Positions 12,262-24,150 of a stretch of DNA of 64,000 bases are shown one piece after another. A program made the position numbers and the translations under genes. Within the stretch, counting starts at the first letter, position 1; each line of letters starts with the position of its first letter. Source of the stretch: Linanthus parryae (Eukaryota; Streptophyta; Magnoliopsida; Ericales; Polemoniaceae); NCBI GenBank assembly GCA_023055425.1, contig JALGPY010000003.1, positions 75,987,491-76,051,490 on the forward strand. The letters are read 5' to 3'. Below the pieces are notes generated by a model. That model was not told where the DNA came from and did no database searches. It was given only the letters and a program-made list of their open reading frames with translations.

Positions 12262-13512
12262 TGTAAGTTCAAAGCAGTTTCAATATTTCAAAGACTTGAA
12301 ATAGCTAGTCTATTTCAAGGCCTTGGAACAGCTTTCAAAGCCTTGAAACTGACTGAGACTTATAAGCATGATCTTAGGGGGAGTTTTTGTTATTGGTTGA
12401 ACTCCTAAACCCCTGTTCTTAATCGATTATTACTTGATGATGAAAGTAAATGTATTTCGATATGTTTAACATCATCGAATCCATCTGTTTGACTCAGTTT
12501 TGCAGGGAAAGTTTATTCCTATTTCTACAGGATTTGTTTCCTAACCTGAGTTTTGCAGGGAAGGAATTTCTGGGTTGTTTTGATTCTGCAATCAATCTAA
12601 TTATTCTAATAGCTTCTCAACATGTTTATGGACAAGATCAGATCATTATCCCTGAAAATACTTAGCAACTATCCATTGGAGAAGACTGTTAGAGAAGTCT
12701 AAGTTGCTGCCTACAATATAAGAAAGTTTGTTGCTGAAAATCTTGAAGATTTGCAGATCAAATGAGCTGTATTTAAGGAGATCAGCTTGAAGCTTTTGAC
12801 ACAAAACTTAACGGGAAAAAAAACCTAAAGATTCTGAAAAATTTTCAAGGATTACCAAGCAACAAAGAAGAAGAACAAATTTGCAATCCTATTCTCAGAA
12901 TAACACTGCACTCTCAAAGAAGTTTCATTTCCTGTGTTCTTCTATTCTGAACTTTAGTTGTATATATTTCACATACTACTTCTTTTTACATTCTCAGTGA
13001 TTATTCAAGGTGATAAATAGAGAATTCTTACTTAATCAGATAGCTAGAGCATGTACTAGATAGGTTAGTGAGAACCACAAGCTGTAAAAGAGTAAGGCAT
13101 CTCTCTGTGCTTGAGATCTAGGGCTTAGCTTTTGATTAATAAGAATTGAGTTGAAAATCCTGCAGGGAGAAGATCCCTGAGGCAGAGACGTAGGTCCAAG
13201 TGGAATGAACTCTATATATCTTTTGTCTCTTGCATTTACTTTTTTCTTACAAACTTAGAACTTTTACCAGCATTAAAAATAGTTTCATTTCAAGGGTTTG
13301 AAACTCATTTCAAGGCCTTGAAATAGACTTATTCTTCTATTCACTATAAGTATTTTATTCCATGGGCTTGAAAACCATTTCAAGGCCTTGAATATCTTTA
13401 CAAATCTTTTGAAACCACTCTTTTGCAATGTTTAGCAAAAGTCAGCATACTCTATTCAACCCCCCTTCTAGAGTATTGATCCTGCATTTCTACCTACTGT
13501 ACACCCCTTTAA
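12262..13512 (+). repeat. 5' LTR of the Sirevirus-like element
   Basis: It begins TGTAAGTTCAAAG and is similar to the 3' LTR from 26333, with scattered differences. Palindromic CAAGGCCTTG units lie near 12285-12350 and 13290-13400. The 3' edge is set by the binding site that follows and is accurate to a few bases only. Confidence 0.75.
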
Positions 13513-13513
13513 T

Positions 13514-13525
13514 TGGCATCAGAGC
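13514..13525 (+). other. Primer binding site, initiator tRNA-Met type (one change)
   Basis: TGGCATCAGAGC differs at one base from TGGTATCAGAGC, the usual plant copia site, and sits directly after the 5' LTR. Confidence 0.8.
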
Positions 13526-13560
13526 TTGTATCACTGCATAGATTTAACCATCTTGTGATC

Positions 13561-14306
13561 ATGAGTACTCTAGGTGATGGTGGTTTCTCACAGGGAAGAG
13601 CTGATAACAGACCTACTTTCTTTTGTGAAGACAATTTTGTCCACTTGAAAGCATTGATGAAAATGTTCATTATTGATCATGGTATGGAACTCTCGACTAT
13701 CATCCAGGATGGTCCTCATACATTCTACAAAGAGAAGGATGGGATTAGAACTCCCAAATCTGAACACTCACTTTCTTCATATGAATTAGAGAAATTTTCA
13801 AAGAACTGTAAAGCTATGAATATCTTATATCGTGCTTTGAGGGCTGATGAATTCAACAGGATCTCGGGCTGAAAAACTGCTAAAGAGATATGCGATAAGC
13901 TTGTGGTAACTTTTGAAGGAACCATCCAAGTCAAGAAAACCAAGATCAACATATATCTCAGGCAATATTAGTTATTCAAGATGAATGGAGATGAGTCAAT
14001 CAGAGACATGTTCAAAAAGTTCAATGAAATTGTCAACAAACTTGATTCACTGGGAAAGCATATTTAAAATAAAGAGAAGGTGGGGAAGTTTCTGAGAAGT
14101 CTTCCAAAGGCAAAATGGGAACCAAAGAATACTGCTATTGAAGAAGCTCAAAATCTCTCATCACTTCAACTTGATGACCTACAAGGAAAGCTCCTTACAC
14201 ATGAGATATCCATGAATGAAGTTGATGGAGAATTGCCTGAAGGTGTCAAGAACTTTTCTCTCAAGGCTAAAGAGAATGAGACAATTCAAAGCCATGAAAC
14301 TGAGGA
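13561..14306 (+). pseudogene. copia gag, 5' part
   Basis: The frame starts at ATG 13561 and shows the copia gag (UBN2-type) pattern: a segment with DGP followed by LSSYELEKFSKN, then EFNRIS, and further on CDKLVVTFEGT. In-frame stops are at 13870 (TGA), 13969 (TAG) and 14065 (TAA), so it is dead. It is cut after the Glu/Asp-rich stretch by the CACTA insertion at 14307. The frame resumes after 16977, where the acidic run continues. Confidence 0.85.
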
Positions 14307-14569
14307 CATTACTAGAAAAACCAAAAAAAACAACGATTTAAAACCGCTGTTTAATGCACCTAAACCGTCATTTAAGAAATTAATAGCGGTTTTTACAGCG
14401 GTTTCTAAACCGCTACTTTGAACGGTGTCGCTAAATATTAACCGCGGTTTTGAACCGTCGTTTTCTATATACGACAGTCGGAGAAACCGTTATTTTTGTT
14501 CGTGTATATACCACGGTTCCGAACCGTCACCTTTTTATATATGACATCGGATAATACAAACCGTAATAC

Positions 14570-15995
14570 TGTAGGGTTTTGATTCATGGATGCGCAACGG
14601 AAACAATAATTAACCATGCAAAACCCTCCAAGGATCACAAGTCAAGAGACATAACGATGGTAAAGGAAGAAATCAATTAACACACCTTAGGGTTCTCCTT
14701 TGTTGACTTCAAACGCGAATTGTGTCACGTTCTCTATAGTTGATCCACGCCTAGAGTTGATTTCTAGATCTCCCACTCCTTGGTGCTAGCCCGGAAAGAG
14801 GAAGAGGAAGAAGAATCACGCAAAACGAGACGAACCAAAGGAGGTTTCGGCCTCCTTTGGGGCCGACGGGGACGCGCGGCGGGCTAGGGGGGCTGCGGCT
14901 CCTCTAGCTTGCTTACTCTCTCTCCTTTTGTTCTCTCCCCCTCAAGTTATGATCAATTAGGAGCATAAGTGTGGGAAGGAAGGAAGGAAGGTCCTTTATA
15001 TAGTCCAACAACTCCTTGCCAACTACCTAAAGGACTTATTCTAGTCCTACTAGAATTCAATTTAGTCCCTTCCTTGCAAATTAGTCCCTACTAAGTTTGC
15101 AAGGTTTTGCAAAGTGATCCTTCTAATTAATTAATCCAATTAATTAATTCCCAAATCTAGTTCAACTCTACCTAGCGTGTGACCCCATAGGTTCTATCTA
15201 GTTGGTAGAAACTATTTGCTAATATGGAGCGGTTTCTAGCAAAACATCCATTCTAGCCAACTAATAGAATAATCATCTTGAAAACCTTTGTACAAGTAAT
15301 TGTCATATCCCTTTGTCTGTATATCTGGATAGGACACGAGACATACAAGTCACACTCGTATATCCAATCCACAGTATCTCGATCCATGGGAATAGCCTTA
15401 TTCGTGCAAATAACATCAATATCCCATATTGATTTATTTGAGTCTGGCCAGACATTCTATAAGCACTATCCCTCGAGTGGCCTAGGATATTTGCTCCCGT
15501 TATGTGGGAGGGAAAAATTCTATCTACGTCCACTACGATCTCTAAGCTTGCTTCTTATTGTATCCAGTACACGCCTTTATAACTACCCAGTTACGGTGTA
15601 GCGTTTAACGCTACCAAAATCACAATAATCCACAACTAGAATATCTAGTGACTTCAAGTCTAAGGATGACAATACCATTGCAGCGCGAGAAGCGCTTGTG
15701 ACTCAACATAACGTGTATGTAGCCTTCTCCGAGATGGGTCAATCCAGTGCGTCATTACACCTAATGCACACCTATGTGTTGGATCATGATATCTCCATAT
15801 CAATCCAACCCCATACTAGTCTATAGATGATTGTCTCATTTATCATTATACTGGACTAGGGATATTTAAGATAAACAACACAATTGTAAATCTAATGACT
15901 TCATTATATTAAATATCCAATAAATAATAAATGAATTTTTAGCCACTAATAAATTCATATTAAACTAGATTGCCTCTAGGGCATCTATTCCAACA
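14570..15995 (-). repeat. Solo copia LTR (family B) inside the CACTA element
   Basis: It begins TGTAGGGTTTTG and ends CTATTCCAACA, 1426 bp. A perfect 5-bp target duplication AATAC flanks it (14565-14569 and 15996-16000). There is no internal region, so it is a recombination remnant. It is the best-preserved full-length copy of family B here and fixes the family ends. Confidence 0.92.
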
Positions 15996-16000
15996 AATAC

Positions 16001-16640
16001 ATTATTTCTTTTTTGTTTAAATTATTTTTAATTAAAATTTTCACAAATTAAAATTTTCAGAATTACAATATTTTTCAGTTAGTTTTTTGAAAATGAGGAA
16101 CACCGAAGAACAACACCAAACCCAGATCGCCAATTTTTTTCAAGAAGTAAGAACACCATCACCAAGCCCAGATCATCGAAGAACACCATCTGAAAAAATA
16201 GAGATAAAACAAAGGGAGGAAGAACGAATCGAGATTCTTGCTGGGTTTGTCGCCGGTGGTGAAGGAGACGGTGGTGGTGTGTCGACGGTGGTGCTTCGAT
16301 GCTTTGTGGCAGCGATTGCAACGAGAATTGGGTATGTGCTTCATTCGTTGAACGAAAACCAAAAGGATGGAGGAAGAAAGAAAAGAGTAGAAGAGGGAAG
16401 GAAGGAGGAAGTGAAGACGATGACGAGGGGAGTTTGATAGAAGAGGGTGAGGAGGGAAGAGAGAAACCAGAGGATTGATGGAGGGAGGAGGAAGACGAGA
16501 GATAGAAGATAGAGGGAGAACGAATCTGAATATTTACATAAGCAGCGGTCCGGTTCATTAAAAACCACCGTTTATTATTATTTTTTTCTTTTACTACATA
16601 CATATAATATTTTTTTGAGGAGTCTTATATATAATAACTA
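16001..16640. other. Internal filler of the CACTA element
   Basis: A/T-rich at both ends with a purine-rich centre. A 116-codon open frame at 16087-16437 (plus) has repeated GAAGAACACCA-type strings and no recognised domain. It could be a fragment of a captured gene, but nothing supports function. Confidence 0.45.
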
Positions 16641-16977
16641 TTGAGAAAAAAAATACCGCGGTTCTTTGGCAAACCGTTGTATTTGATGTTATAGTTACCG
16701 CGGTTTTTCTAAAACCGTTACATTAATTTTTTTAAATACCGCAGTTCGCTTAAACCGTCGTTTTTATTTATAACCGTCGTAAAAGCGAAAAAAACTACTA
16801 CGGTTCTTAGAAAAATCAATGTATTTTATGTTATATTTACCACGAATTTCTTATAACTGCCATTAGTTCAAATAAATATAGCGGTTACAGAAAAACCGCC
16901 GTTATTGGGGCCTTTTTGCAACGGTTTGGGTAACCGTGGTTTTTAAACAGTTGTATTTTGACCTTTTTTTAGTAGTG

Positions 16978-18039
16978 GGATGATGATGAAGATCAAATTG
17001 CTTTTATTTCCAAAGACTTGACCAGAATTCTTAAAATGAAGAAAAGCGTTGGAAACAAGGACTTCAACAGAGAAAGACACAGGTCCTCAAGTAGCAAAGA
17101 CTACAAAGGTAAGTCTTCTTCACATAATAATAAGCCTAAAGTCATGAATTTCTTTGAGTGTCATGATGCAGGACACCTGATTAGAGACAGTCCACACAAG
17201 AAAAGTAAGAACTTTCAGAAGAAAGATCATGATAGAAGAAAGAAAGCTATGATTGCTTCATGGAGTGATTCAGATACCTCAACTGACTCTGAATCTGAAG
17301 AGGAGCATGCCAACCTATGCTTTATGGCCAAGCATGATGAAAGTTCTGAAAAGAAAATTGAGGTAATGGTGAATTGTTTGATTTCAGAACCAACAAAAGC
17401 CCTCTCTGGTTATCTTAGAACAATGCTTTTAAATAAAGAGGACTATCTGAAAGAAATTAGAGTTTTGAAAAAAAAAGTTCATGAGCAAGCAAAGAAAATT
17501 TACATCTTGTTTGCCTAAATCAGAATCTTGAAATCTCTCAGAAGAAAACTGACAGTGATTTCAAGGCCTTGAAAACCAGTTTCAAAGCCTTGAAAACACA
17601 AGTCAAGGAAGTAGTCACTGAGAACTCTCTCTTGAGTGATAGCCTTGTTAATATAAGACATCAAGTTGATGAATTGGATAAACAAAAGACTACTCTGACT
17701 GAGAAACTTCAAAAATCTGAATTTGTTAAAGCTGAACTTGCAGGCTCAGAACATAACTTGAACTTGATTCTTGGAGGTAGCTTGAAGTCCGTTCACAAAG
17801 CTGGTATTGGATACAATCCAAACTTTTCAAAGAAAAACGATACCATATTTGTGAAAGCTAGAAGAAAAACATCTCCTAAATGTCATTACTGCAATAAGAT
17901 TGGTCATGTTAAAATAACTTGTCCTTTTAGAAGAAGAGACCCTCACATTATGAGGAACACTTTTCCCTTCCAACTCAAAGTACAAGTTAAACATATTTGG
18001 GTTCCTAAAGGGGTTACACCACCTAACATGGTTGAACCT
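16978..18039 (+). pseudogene. copia gag, 3' part, with two zinc knuckles
   Basis: This continues the gag frame after the CACTA element. A degenerate first knuckle (FFECHDAGHLIRDSP, last Cys lost) lies at about 17150-17200. An acidic, Ser/Asp-rich segment follows, then a coiled-coil-like part with the heptad-spaced FKALKTS-FKALKTQ repeat at 17560-17600, which is encoded by two palindromic CAAGGCCTTG units. The second knuckle CHYCNKIGHVKITC is intact at about 17880-17922, followed by the conserved IWVPKG. A shift or stop at 17516 breaks the frame. The deleted gypsy element begins at 18040. Confidence 0.85.
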
Positions 18040-18650
18040 TGTGTACGAGAGAATCCTGCAGAGAGGACTCAATATACACCAAGAGCATAGGATAGAAAGA
18101 ACACAGGAAGTGTGGGGTTGTGTGTAGGGAGAGAGTAAGGCAATAGCACTGTGTGAGAGAGAGAGGGTTTTGGAAGAGCTTCCGTGTATATCCAGTGTGT
18201 TCTCCCCTGTATGGAAGGGTTAACGATCTATATATAACAGAGAATGTGACCGTTGTAGTGTGGTTAATGCGCCCATCACTGGCAGCTTAATTAGCTTAAC
18301 CACAACGGCACGTTCGTCCGTGTATATAGGAACCGTTACAGCACGTTATCCGCGTATATAGGAACCGTTACGAGGTTGACCGGGTTTATGGAGCTCGTGC
18401 CATAAATCTCTCAAAGCAGTTACTAGGGGTCGCGCGTGGGCTTGGTTGTCGCTCGCGCGCGACAGGACATACTCTAGCCTCCAAACCACTAAGTCCCTAC
18501 AAGTCCCGTGAGGTGGTATGCGAGGGCCCTGTCCCGCAGCCCCCACGTGGATCAGCGCGGCTGGTGATCCAGTGTGTGTGGAGAACTGTATGGTGTGCTG
18601 GATGATCGGCACGTGGCTAAGATCTTCCTGTCCAGAAAGCACTATCTACA
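18040..18650 (-). repeat. 3' LTR of the deleted gypsy derivative
   Basis: On the minus strand it starts TGTAGATAGTGC at 18650 and ends CGTACACA at 18040. It is preceded by the purine tract GAAAGGGGGCTAA. It differs from its partner LTR by indels and substitutions, so this insertion is older than the full-length copy. Confidence 0.88.
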
Positions 18651-18794
18651 TTAGCCCCCTTTCAGCGCGTGAAGGTTCATAGCCGGATAGACTTCCATGC
18701 GCAGGAACCAACGTACGCGTCACCGCCACACACCAATTCAAATACACGCAAATTCAGCCCCCGTGCGTGGCTGAATTTGAGATAGCCTAGTTCA

Positions 18795-19060
18795 CAGATG
18801 AGTTTTTAGATCATTTGAGATCGCATTTGCATAGCTTGGCTACCTTGGCAGATAGGCTCAAGAATCTCTTAAAATTAGACTTAAGCACAGCTGCTATCTC
18901 GGCAGATAGGCTTTGAAGATCACTTAAGATCATATTCGCATAGGGTTGCTATCATGGCAGATAGACTTAAAGATCATTTCAGATCGTATTCGCATAGTGC
19001 TGCTATCATGGCAGATAGGCTTAAAAGATCACTTAAGATCGTATTTGCATAGGGCTGCCG
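18795..19060 (-). repeat. Short block of hairpin satellite in the derivative
   Basis: About five degenerate units of the motif found at 50855-52990. Each has AGATCGCATTTGCAT-like and AAGCCTATCTGCC...GATAGC-like strings on the minus strand. The CTATC/GATAG stem is present in most units (one with a G-T pair). Confidence 0.75.
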
Positions 19061-19062
19061 TA

Positions 19063-19828
19063 CGGTCCCATCACATCAATGAAACGCATGACATGCTCAT
19101 GGGCGTTCCCATTGACATCTTTGAACTTGTCCCATTTAGGAGCCTTGTACGCAGCGGGGTTAGGCATGAGGTAGATCTCTCGTGGAATAGGTGGATTGTT
19201 GTCAAGCTTCGGGATGATGGTGTCCGCGAACGGTTGATTAGCCAGAACGGTTTCTATGCTGCTGTTGCAGCGACGTCATACACTCCGGAGCACTTCCCCC
19301 AGCAGCAGCAGGAGGAGTTGTTGCAGGCGGAGGCGACACATATGCCGCGGGAGGGCTAGGAGCATATTGTGAATTCACGTTTCCCCACGTTGCCGGTGGA
19401 GGAGGCAAGGGGTATTGTGAGGCCGGATTGGGTACCAGAGTTGGAGGTTGAGGAGTGTGAGTGGCAAGAGGCAACATTTGAGCTGTTGGCCCCTGAATTG
19501 AGGGTAACTGCGTCGTTGCCGGTGGAGTTTGAAGGTTAGGATTGGTTGGTGTGGTTGACACTCCCAATCCTTGAGTGGTGGAAGCTCCTCCTCCCTGAGA
19601 GACGGTGGTGCCTGATGTGGGATTTGGGGCGAGAGTCCCCAGGATAGCCATTATCCGTTCCAGCTGCGCAGATTGAGCTTTGAGAGCCTTTGCCTGGTTC
19701 TGGATGGTGGCGTCCAGGGCCTCTAACGTCGGAGCTTTACCGGCGGCTTTCGGAGTACGGCGAGCCTCCTCTCCTGAGGTGGTCTCCGTGGAAGGAGATC
19801 TGTTACTGACATCATCTTCATGAGACAT
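19063..19828 (-). pseudogene. gag N-terminal fragment of the deleted gypsy derivative
   Basis: ATG at 19828 opens a protein starting MSHEDDVSNRSPS, parallel to MSQEDDVSNRSPS of the full-length gag. The Pro/Thr-rich N-terminal part and the ECMTSLQ motif are shared. A one-base shift near 19250 breaks the frame, after which the IPREIYLMPNP and APKWDKF motifs are still readable. The match ends near 19063, where the sequence jumps straight into satellite. Confidence 0.85.
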
Positions 19829-19867
19829 GGTTGCTTGCAATGGTAAGTTCACGTCGGGTTCACCAAA

Positions 19868-20503
19868 TGTGTACGAGAGAATCCTGCAGAGAGGACTCAA
19901 TATACACCAAGAGAAGAGGATAGAAAGAGCACAGGAAGTGTGGGGTTGTGTGTAGGGAGAGAGTAAGGCAATAGCACTGTGAGAGAGAGAGAGAGACAGG
20001 GTTTTGGTAGAGCTTCCGCGTATATCCTGTGTGTTCTCCCCTGTATGGAAGGGTTAACGATCTATATATAACAGAGAATGTGACCGTTGTAGTGTGGTTA
20101 ATGCGCCCATCAATGGCGGCTTAATTAGCTTAACCACAACGGCACGTTCGTCCGTGTATACAGGAACCGTTACAGCACATTATCCGCGTATATCAGAATC
20201 GTTACGAGGTTGACCGGGTTTGACCGGGTTGACCGGGTTTATGGAGCTCGTGCCATAAATCTCTCAAAAATGTTACTAGGGGTCGCGCGCGGTCTTGGTT
20301 TTCGCTCGCGCGCGACAGGACTTACTCTAGCCTCCAAACCACTAAGTCCCTACAAGTCCCGTGAGGTGGTATGCGAGGGCCCTGTCTCGCAGCCCCCACG
20401 TGGATCAGCGCGGCTGGTGATCCAGTGTGTGTGGAGCACAGTATGGTGTGCTGGATGATCGCCACATGGCTAAGATCTTCCTGTCCAGAAAGCACTATCT
20501 ACA
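19868..20503 (-). repeat. 5' LTR of the deleted gypsy derivative
   Basis: It starts TGTAGATAGTGC at 20503 and ends CGTACACA at 19868. The binding site (19865-19847, TGGTGAACCCGACGTGAAC on the minus strand) follows after two bases and is the same as that of the full element. Confidence 0.88.
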
Positions 20504-20508
20504 ACCCT

Positions 20509-21900
20509 GAATATGAATCAAAATTCGGCACTTGGTCTAACAACAGGGTAAGGCAGTGAATGGTGTTTGTAGGGTGTCACCAAGATCAAAGAGCAAAAGT
20601 GGTTTATGGACAGTTGTTGCTCAAGACACATGAGTGGAAAGAGATATCTATATCAGAACTGAAAGAGCAATCAGAAGGATCAATTGCACTTGGTGATAAA
20701 GGCAAATGCAAAATTCTTGGTATTGGTAAAGTTGGTACAAATTCTGAAAATTCCATTTTTGATGTATATCTAGTTGATGGCTTGAAATTTAATCTGCTTA
20801 GTGTATCTCAACATTGTGAAAATGGCAACAAATTTATCTTTGATAAAGAGAAGTGTGTGGTGCAGAATGAGAAATCTTGAAATTGCATCATCACAACCTC
20901 TAGATCAAACAATGTTTATACTTTTCAGACTAACAAAGTTTCAGGTGAAAACTTGAAGTGTCTCAAGGCCTTGAAAGAATATTCAAAGCTTTGGCAGAGA
21001 AAGTTGGGACATATTAGTCTCCAAGAACTTAGTAAGAGGCTTACCCGCTACCAAGTTCAAACATGAAGAAGTATGCAAGGCATGTGCACAAGGCAAGCAA
21101 ACTAGAAGTTCATTAAAGCCAAAAACTTTGTAAGTACTACTAGACCCATTGAACTGATGCATATGGATCTCTGTGGTCCTATGAGAACTCCAACTCCAAA
21201 GGGTAAGAAGTACATGCTTGTTATTGTTGATGACTTCTGTAGATATACTTGGGTAATGTTTCTGAAAGAAAAATCTGAAGCTCTCTTTGAATTTTCAAAA
21301 CTTTGTAGAGAACTTCAAACTTTGAAAAACCTACCAATTGCTTCAATCAGAAGTGATCATGGTAGAGAGTTTGATCAACTTGAGCTTGATATATTATGTT
21401 CTAAGCAGGGCATCTCTCAAAACTTTTATGCTCTTAGAACTCCTCAGCAAAATGGAGTTGTTGAAAGAAAGAACAGGACTCTTGAAGACATGTCAAGGAC
21501 AATGCTTTTGGAAAACTAACTGCCAAAGTATTATTGGGCAGAAGCTGTGAATACAGCAAACTATATTCTTAACAGGTGCTTGATTAGACCTATCCCCCTA
21601 TGAGCAGTTCAAAGGAAGAAAGCCAAACATTTCTTACTTAAAACCTTTTGGATTTACATGTTTTGTCCACAATAATGGTATGGAAAATCTTGGTAGTTTT
21701 GATGCAAGAAGTAATGAGGGTATTTTTTTGGGTTATTCACAGACAAGCAAAGCCTATAGAGTTTATAATAAGAAAACTAAGCTTGTTGAAGAAAGAATTC
21801 ATGTTATTTTGATGAAAGCTATGATGGTTCTTTAAGTGATGGTTTTTATAGATCTCAATCTGAACAAGCATGATTGAGATACTGAATATGAATCCTTAAA
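20509..21900 (+). pseudogene. copia protease and integrase
   Basis: Protease: the string KWFMDSCCSRHMSG near 20595-20640 is the copia DSGCSRHM active site with Gly changed to Cys, and the frame shifts just after it. Integrase: the pre-integrase LWQRKLGHIS segment lies near 20990, the core Asp in HMDLCGP at about 21160, the second Asp in SDHGREF near 21355 and the Glu in GVVERKNR near 21460. Stops and shifts occur throughout, so no functional product is expected. Confidence 0.85.
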
Positions 21901-22150
21901 AGGATACAAGGAAATGTCACAGGAACAAGACAGACGTTTTAAAGGCCTTGAAACTGAGGTTCAAAGCCTTGAAACAGAATCTCCAGGGAAAACATGAGAA
22001 CAAGCTACCACTTCAAGTTCTCAGAGACTTGAAAATTAAACTGGAGAACCTGAACCATGGACACCAAGAAATAGATTCAAATATCTCTCATCTCATCTTG
22101 CTGATAACATTATTTATGATCCAACCACTGATACACAAACCAGATCACAG

Positions 22151-23700
22151 TTGAAAAATCTTTGTGCTTTCAATGCTTTCATTTCTCTTGTAGAGCCTAA
22201 AACTATGAAGGAAGCATTACAAGAAGCAGACTGGATTGTAGAAATGCAAAGTGAACTCAATGAGTTTGAAAGTAACAAGTTCTGGAATCTAGTTCGTCCA
22301 CCAAGAAATCAGTATGTCATTGCACCAGATGGGTATTCAGAAAAAAGTTAGATGAGAATGGAAAGGTAATCAGGAACAAAGCTAAATTGGTAGCTCAAGG
22401 CTACAATGAAGAAGAAGGTATTGACTATGAAGAAAATTTTGCTCCTATTGCCAGGTTAGAGGCAATTAGAATTCTACTTGCATTTGTATCTCACAAAAAC
22501 ATGAAAATATTTCAAATAGATGTGAAGTGTGCCTTTCTAAATGGATATCTACAGAAAGAAGTTTATGTTGCTCAACCTCCAGGTTTTGAAAATGACAAGT
22601 TTCCAGATCATGTTTACAAACTTGACAAAGCTCTTTATGGTTTAAAACAAGATCCAAGAGCTTGGTATGAAAGATTGTCAAAGTTCTACTTGAAAATGAT
22701 TTCAAAAGAAGATTAGTAGAGAAGACCCTTATAAAGACTCATGAGAGAAATATGCTTGTAGTTCAAATTTATGGTGATGATATTCTGTTTGGAGCTACTA
22801 TTGATCTTCTGTGCACGGAATTCTCAAGTCTTATGAGAAGGGAGTTTGAAATGAGCTTGATGGGAGAATTAAACTTCTTCCTTGGAATTCGAATTCATCA
22901 AATGAAGAAGGGAAAATTCTTACATCAAAGCAAGTATACAAAGGACTTTCTAAGAAAGTATAATATGTCTCAGTCCAAAGATATTAAGACTCCTATGAGT
23001 TCTACATTGTCTTTAGACAATGATGAATCTGATAAGAGTGTGAATGTGAAAGAGTATAAGGTATGATTGGATCATTACTCTACCTCAAAGCTAGTAGACG
23101 AGATATCATGTTTAGTGTGTGCATGTGTGCTAGATTTCAAGCTGATCCTAAAGAATCACACTTGACTGCAGTTAAAAGAATTTTTAGATATCTCAATGGT
23201 AACAAAGACTTAGGGCTTTGGTATCCTAAACATTATAAGTTCTCTTTGTGTGGTTATTCAGATGCTGATTTTGCAGGATATAAAGTTGATAGAAAAAGTA
23301 CATCTGGATGCTGTCAATTTCTTGGATCATCTTTAATCAGCTGGCATTCAAAGAAGCAAAAATCAGTTGCACTATCAACAGCTGAAGCTGAATACATAGC
23401 AGCTGGAGCTTGTTGCTCACAAGTAGTATGGATAGCACAACAAATGAGAGATCTTGGATTTGATTTCTGATATATACCTATCAAGTGTGACAACACAAGT
23501 GCAATATAAATTACAAAGAATCTAATTCAGCATTCAAGAACAAAGCACATTGATGTTAGACATCACTTCATCAGAGATCATGCCGAGAAAGATGATATTG
23601 TTCTTGAATACTAACTTGAAAATTGCAGATATCTTCACTAAACCATTGCGAGATGAAAGGTTCTCAGCCTTAAGGTTTGAATTGGGCATGTTAAACAAGG
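22151..23700 (+). pseudogene. copia reverse transcriptase and RNase H
   Basis: The reverse transcriptase start (EALQEADWIVEMQSEL) is followed by [17 protein letters not shown], the [12 protein letters not shown] motif, [14 protein letters not shown] and the catalytic box YGDD at 22770-22781 (usually YVDD). RNase H follows with GYSDADFAG and STAEAEYIAA near 23250-23400. Frame breaks occur near 22350, 22716 and 23066. The end of the domain (a DERFSALRFELGM-like string) is at about 23650-23690. Confidence 0.88.
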
Positions 23701-24150
23701 AAGCTTTAGTTTAGGAGAAGAATCAGGTAAGTAGTATGTGTTTCAAAGATTTGAACTGATTTTCGAAAATCCTTTCAAAGCTTTTGAGTATATGTGCATT
23801 ACATGATAAAACTTTTCAAAGCCTTGAAATCCTTTCCAAAGCCTTGAAAATAAGACTGCATGATAATTAGTCAATAATTCTGGATCTTTCAATGTTGGGT
23901 GTTATCTTTGTAGATAATTGCTCAATGTTTCCCCTCAATTTTGTAAAACCCCTTTTCAGCCAAAATAGTATTATATCTTTTATTTCCAACGGCACACGCA
24001 AATTTTGAATCTTTTTGATTTATCAGATCTTCAAAAATCAGAGAAAATATATAGTTTCCTTTTCAAACCAAAATTCTCTTCTATTTATCTCCTTCTTTCT
24101 TTCTCTCCTTCGTATCTATCCTACCTCTCTCTCTTCTTATCCAAACCCTA

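Larger units (their letters stand above)
14307..16977. mobile_element. Non-autonomous CACTA (En/Spm-like) DNA transposon
   Basis: Its right end, read inward, is CACTACTAAAAAAAGGTC; its left end is CATTACTAGAAAAACC (one mismatch in the CACTA box). It is flanked by a perfect 3-bp duplication GGA (14304-14306 and 16978-16980), the size CACTA elements make. Both ends carry many AACCG/CGGTT subterminal repeats (about 14330-14565 and 16640-16970), typical of the superfamily. There is no transposase gene. A solo LTR is inserted at 14570-15995, leaving about 1.2 kb of the element itself. Confidence 0.9.
18040..20503 (-). mobile_element. Internally deleted derivative of the Tat-type gypsy family
   Basis: Both LTRs (18040-18650, 611 bp; 19868-20503, 636 bp) match the LTR of the full element at 43622-59793 in layout and much of the sequence. 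Internally it keeps the binding site (19847-19865), about 250 codons of gag (19828-19063), a short block of hairpin satellite (about 19060-18795) and the purine tract (18669-18651). It has lost protease, pol and the antisense gene: 1.2 kb remains of about 14.9 kb. Flanks AACCT (18035-18039) and ACCCT (20504-20508) look like a target duplication with one change. It lies in the gag-protease region of the Sirevirus-like element. Confidence 0.88.
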
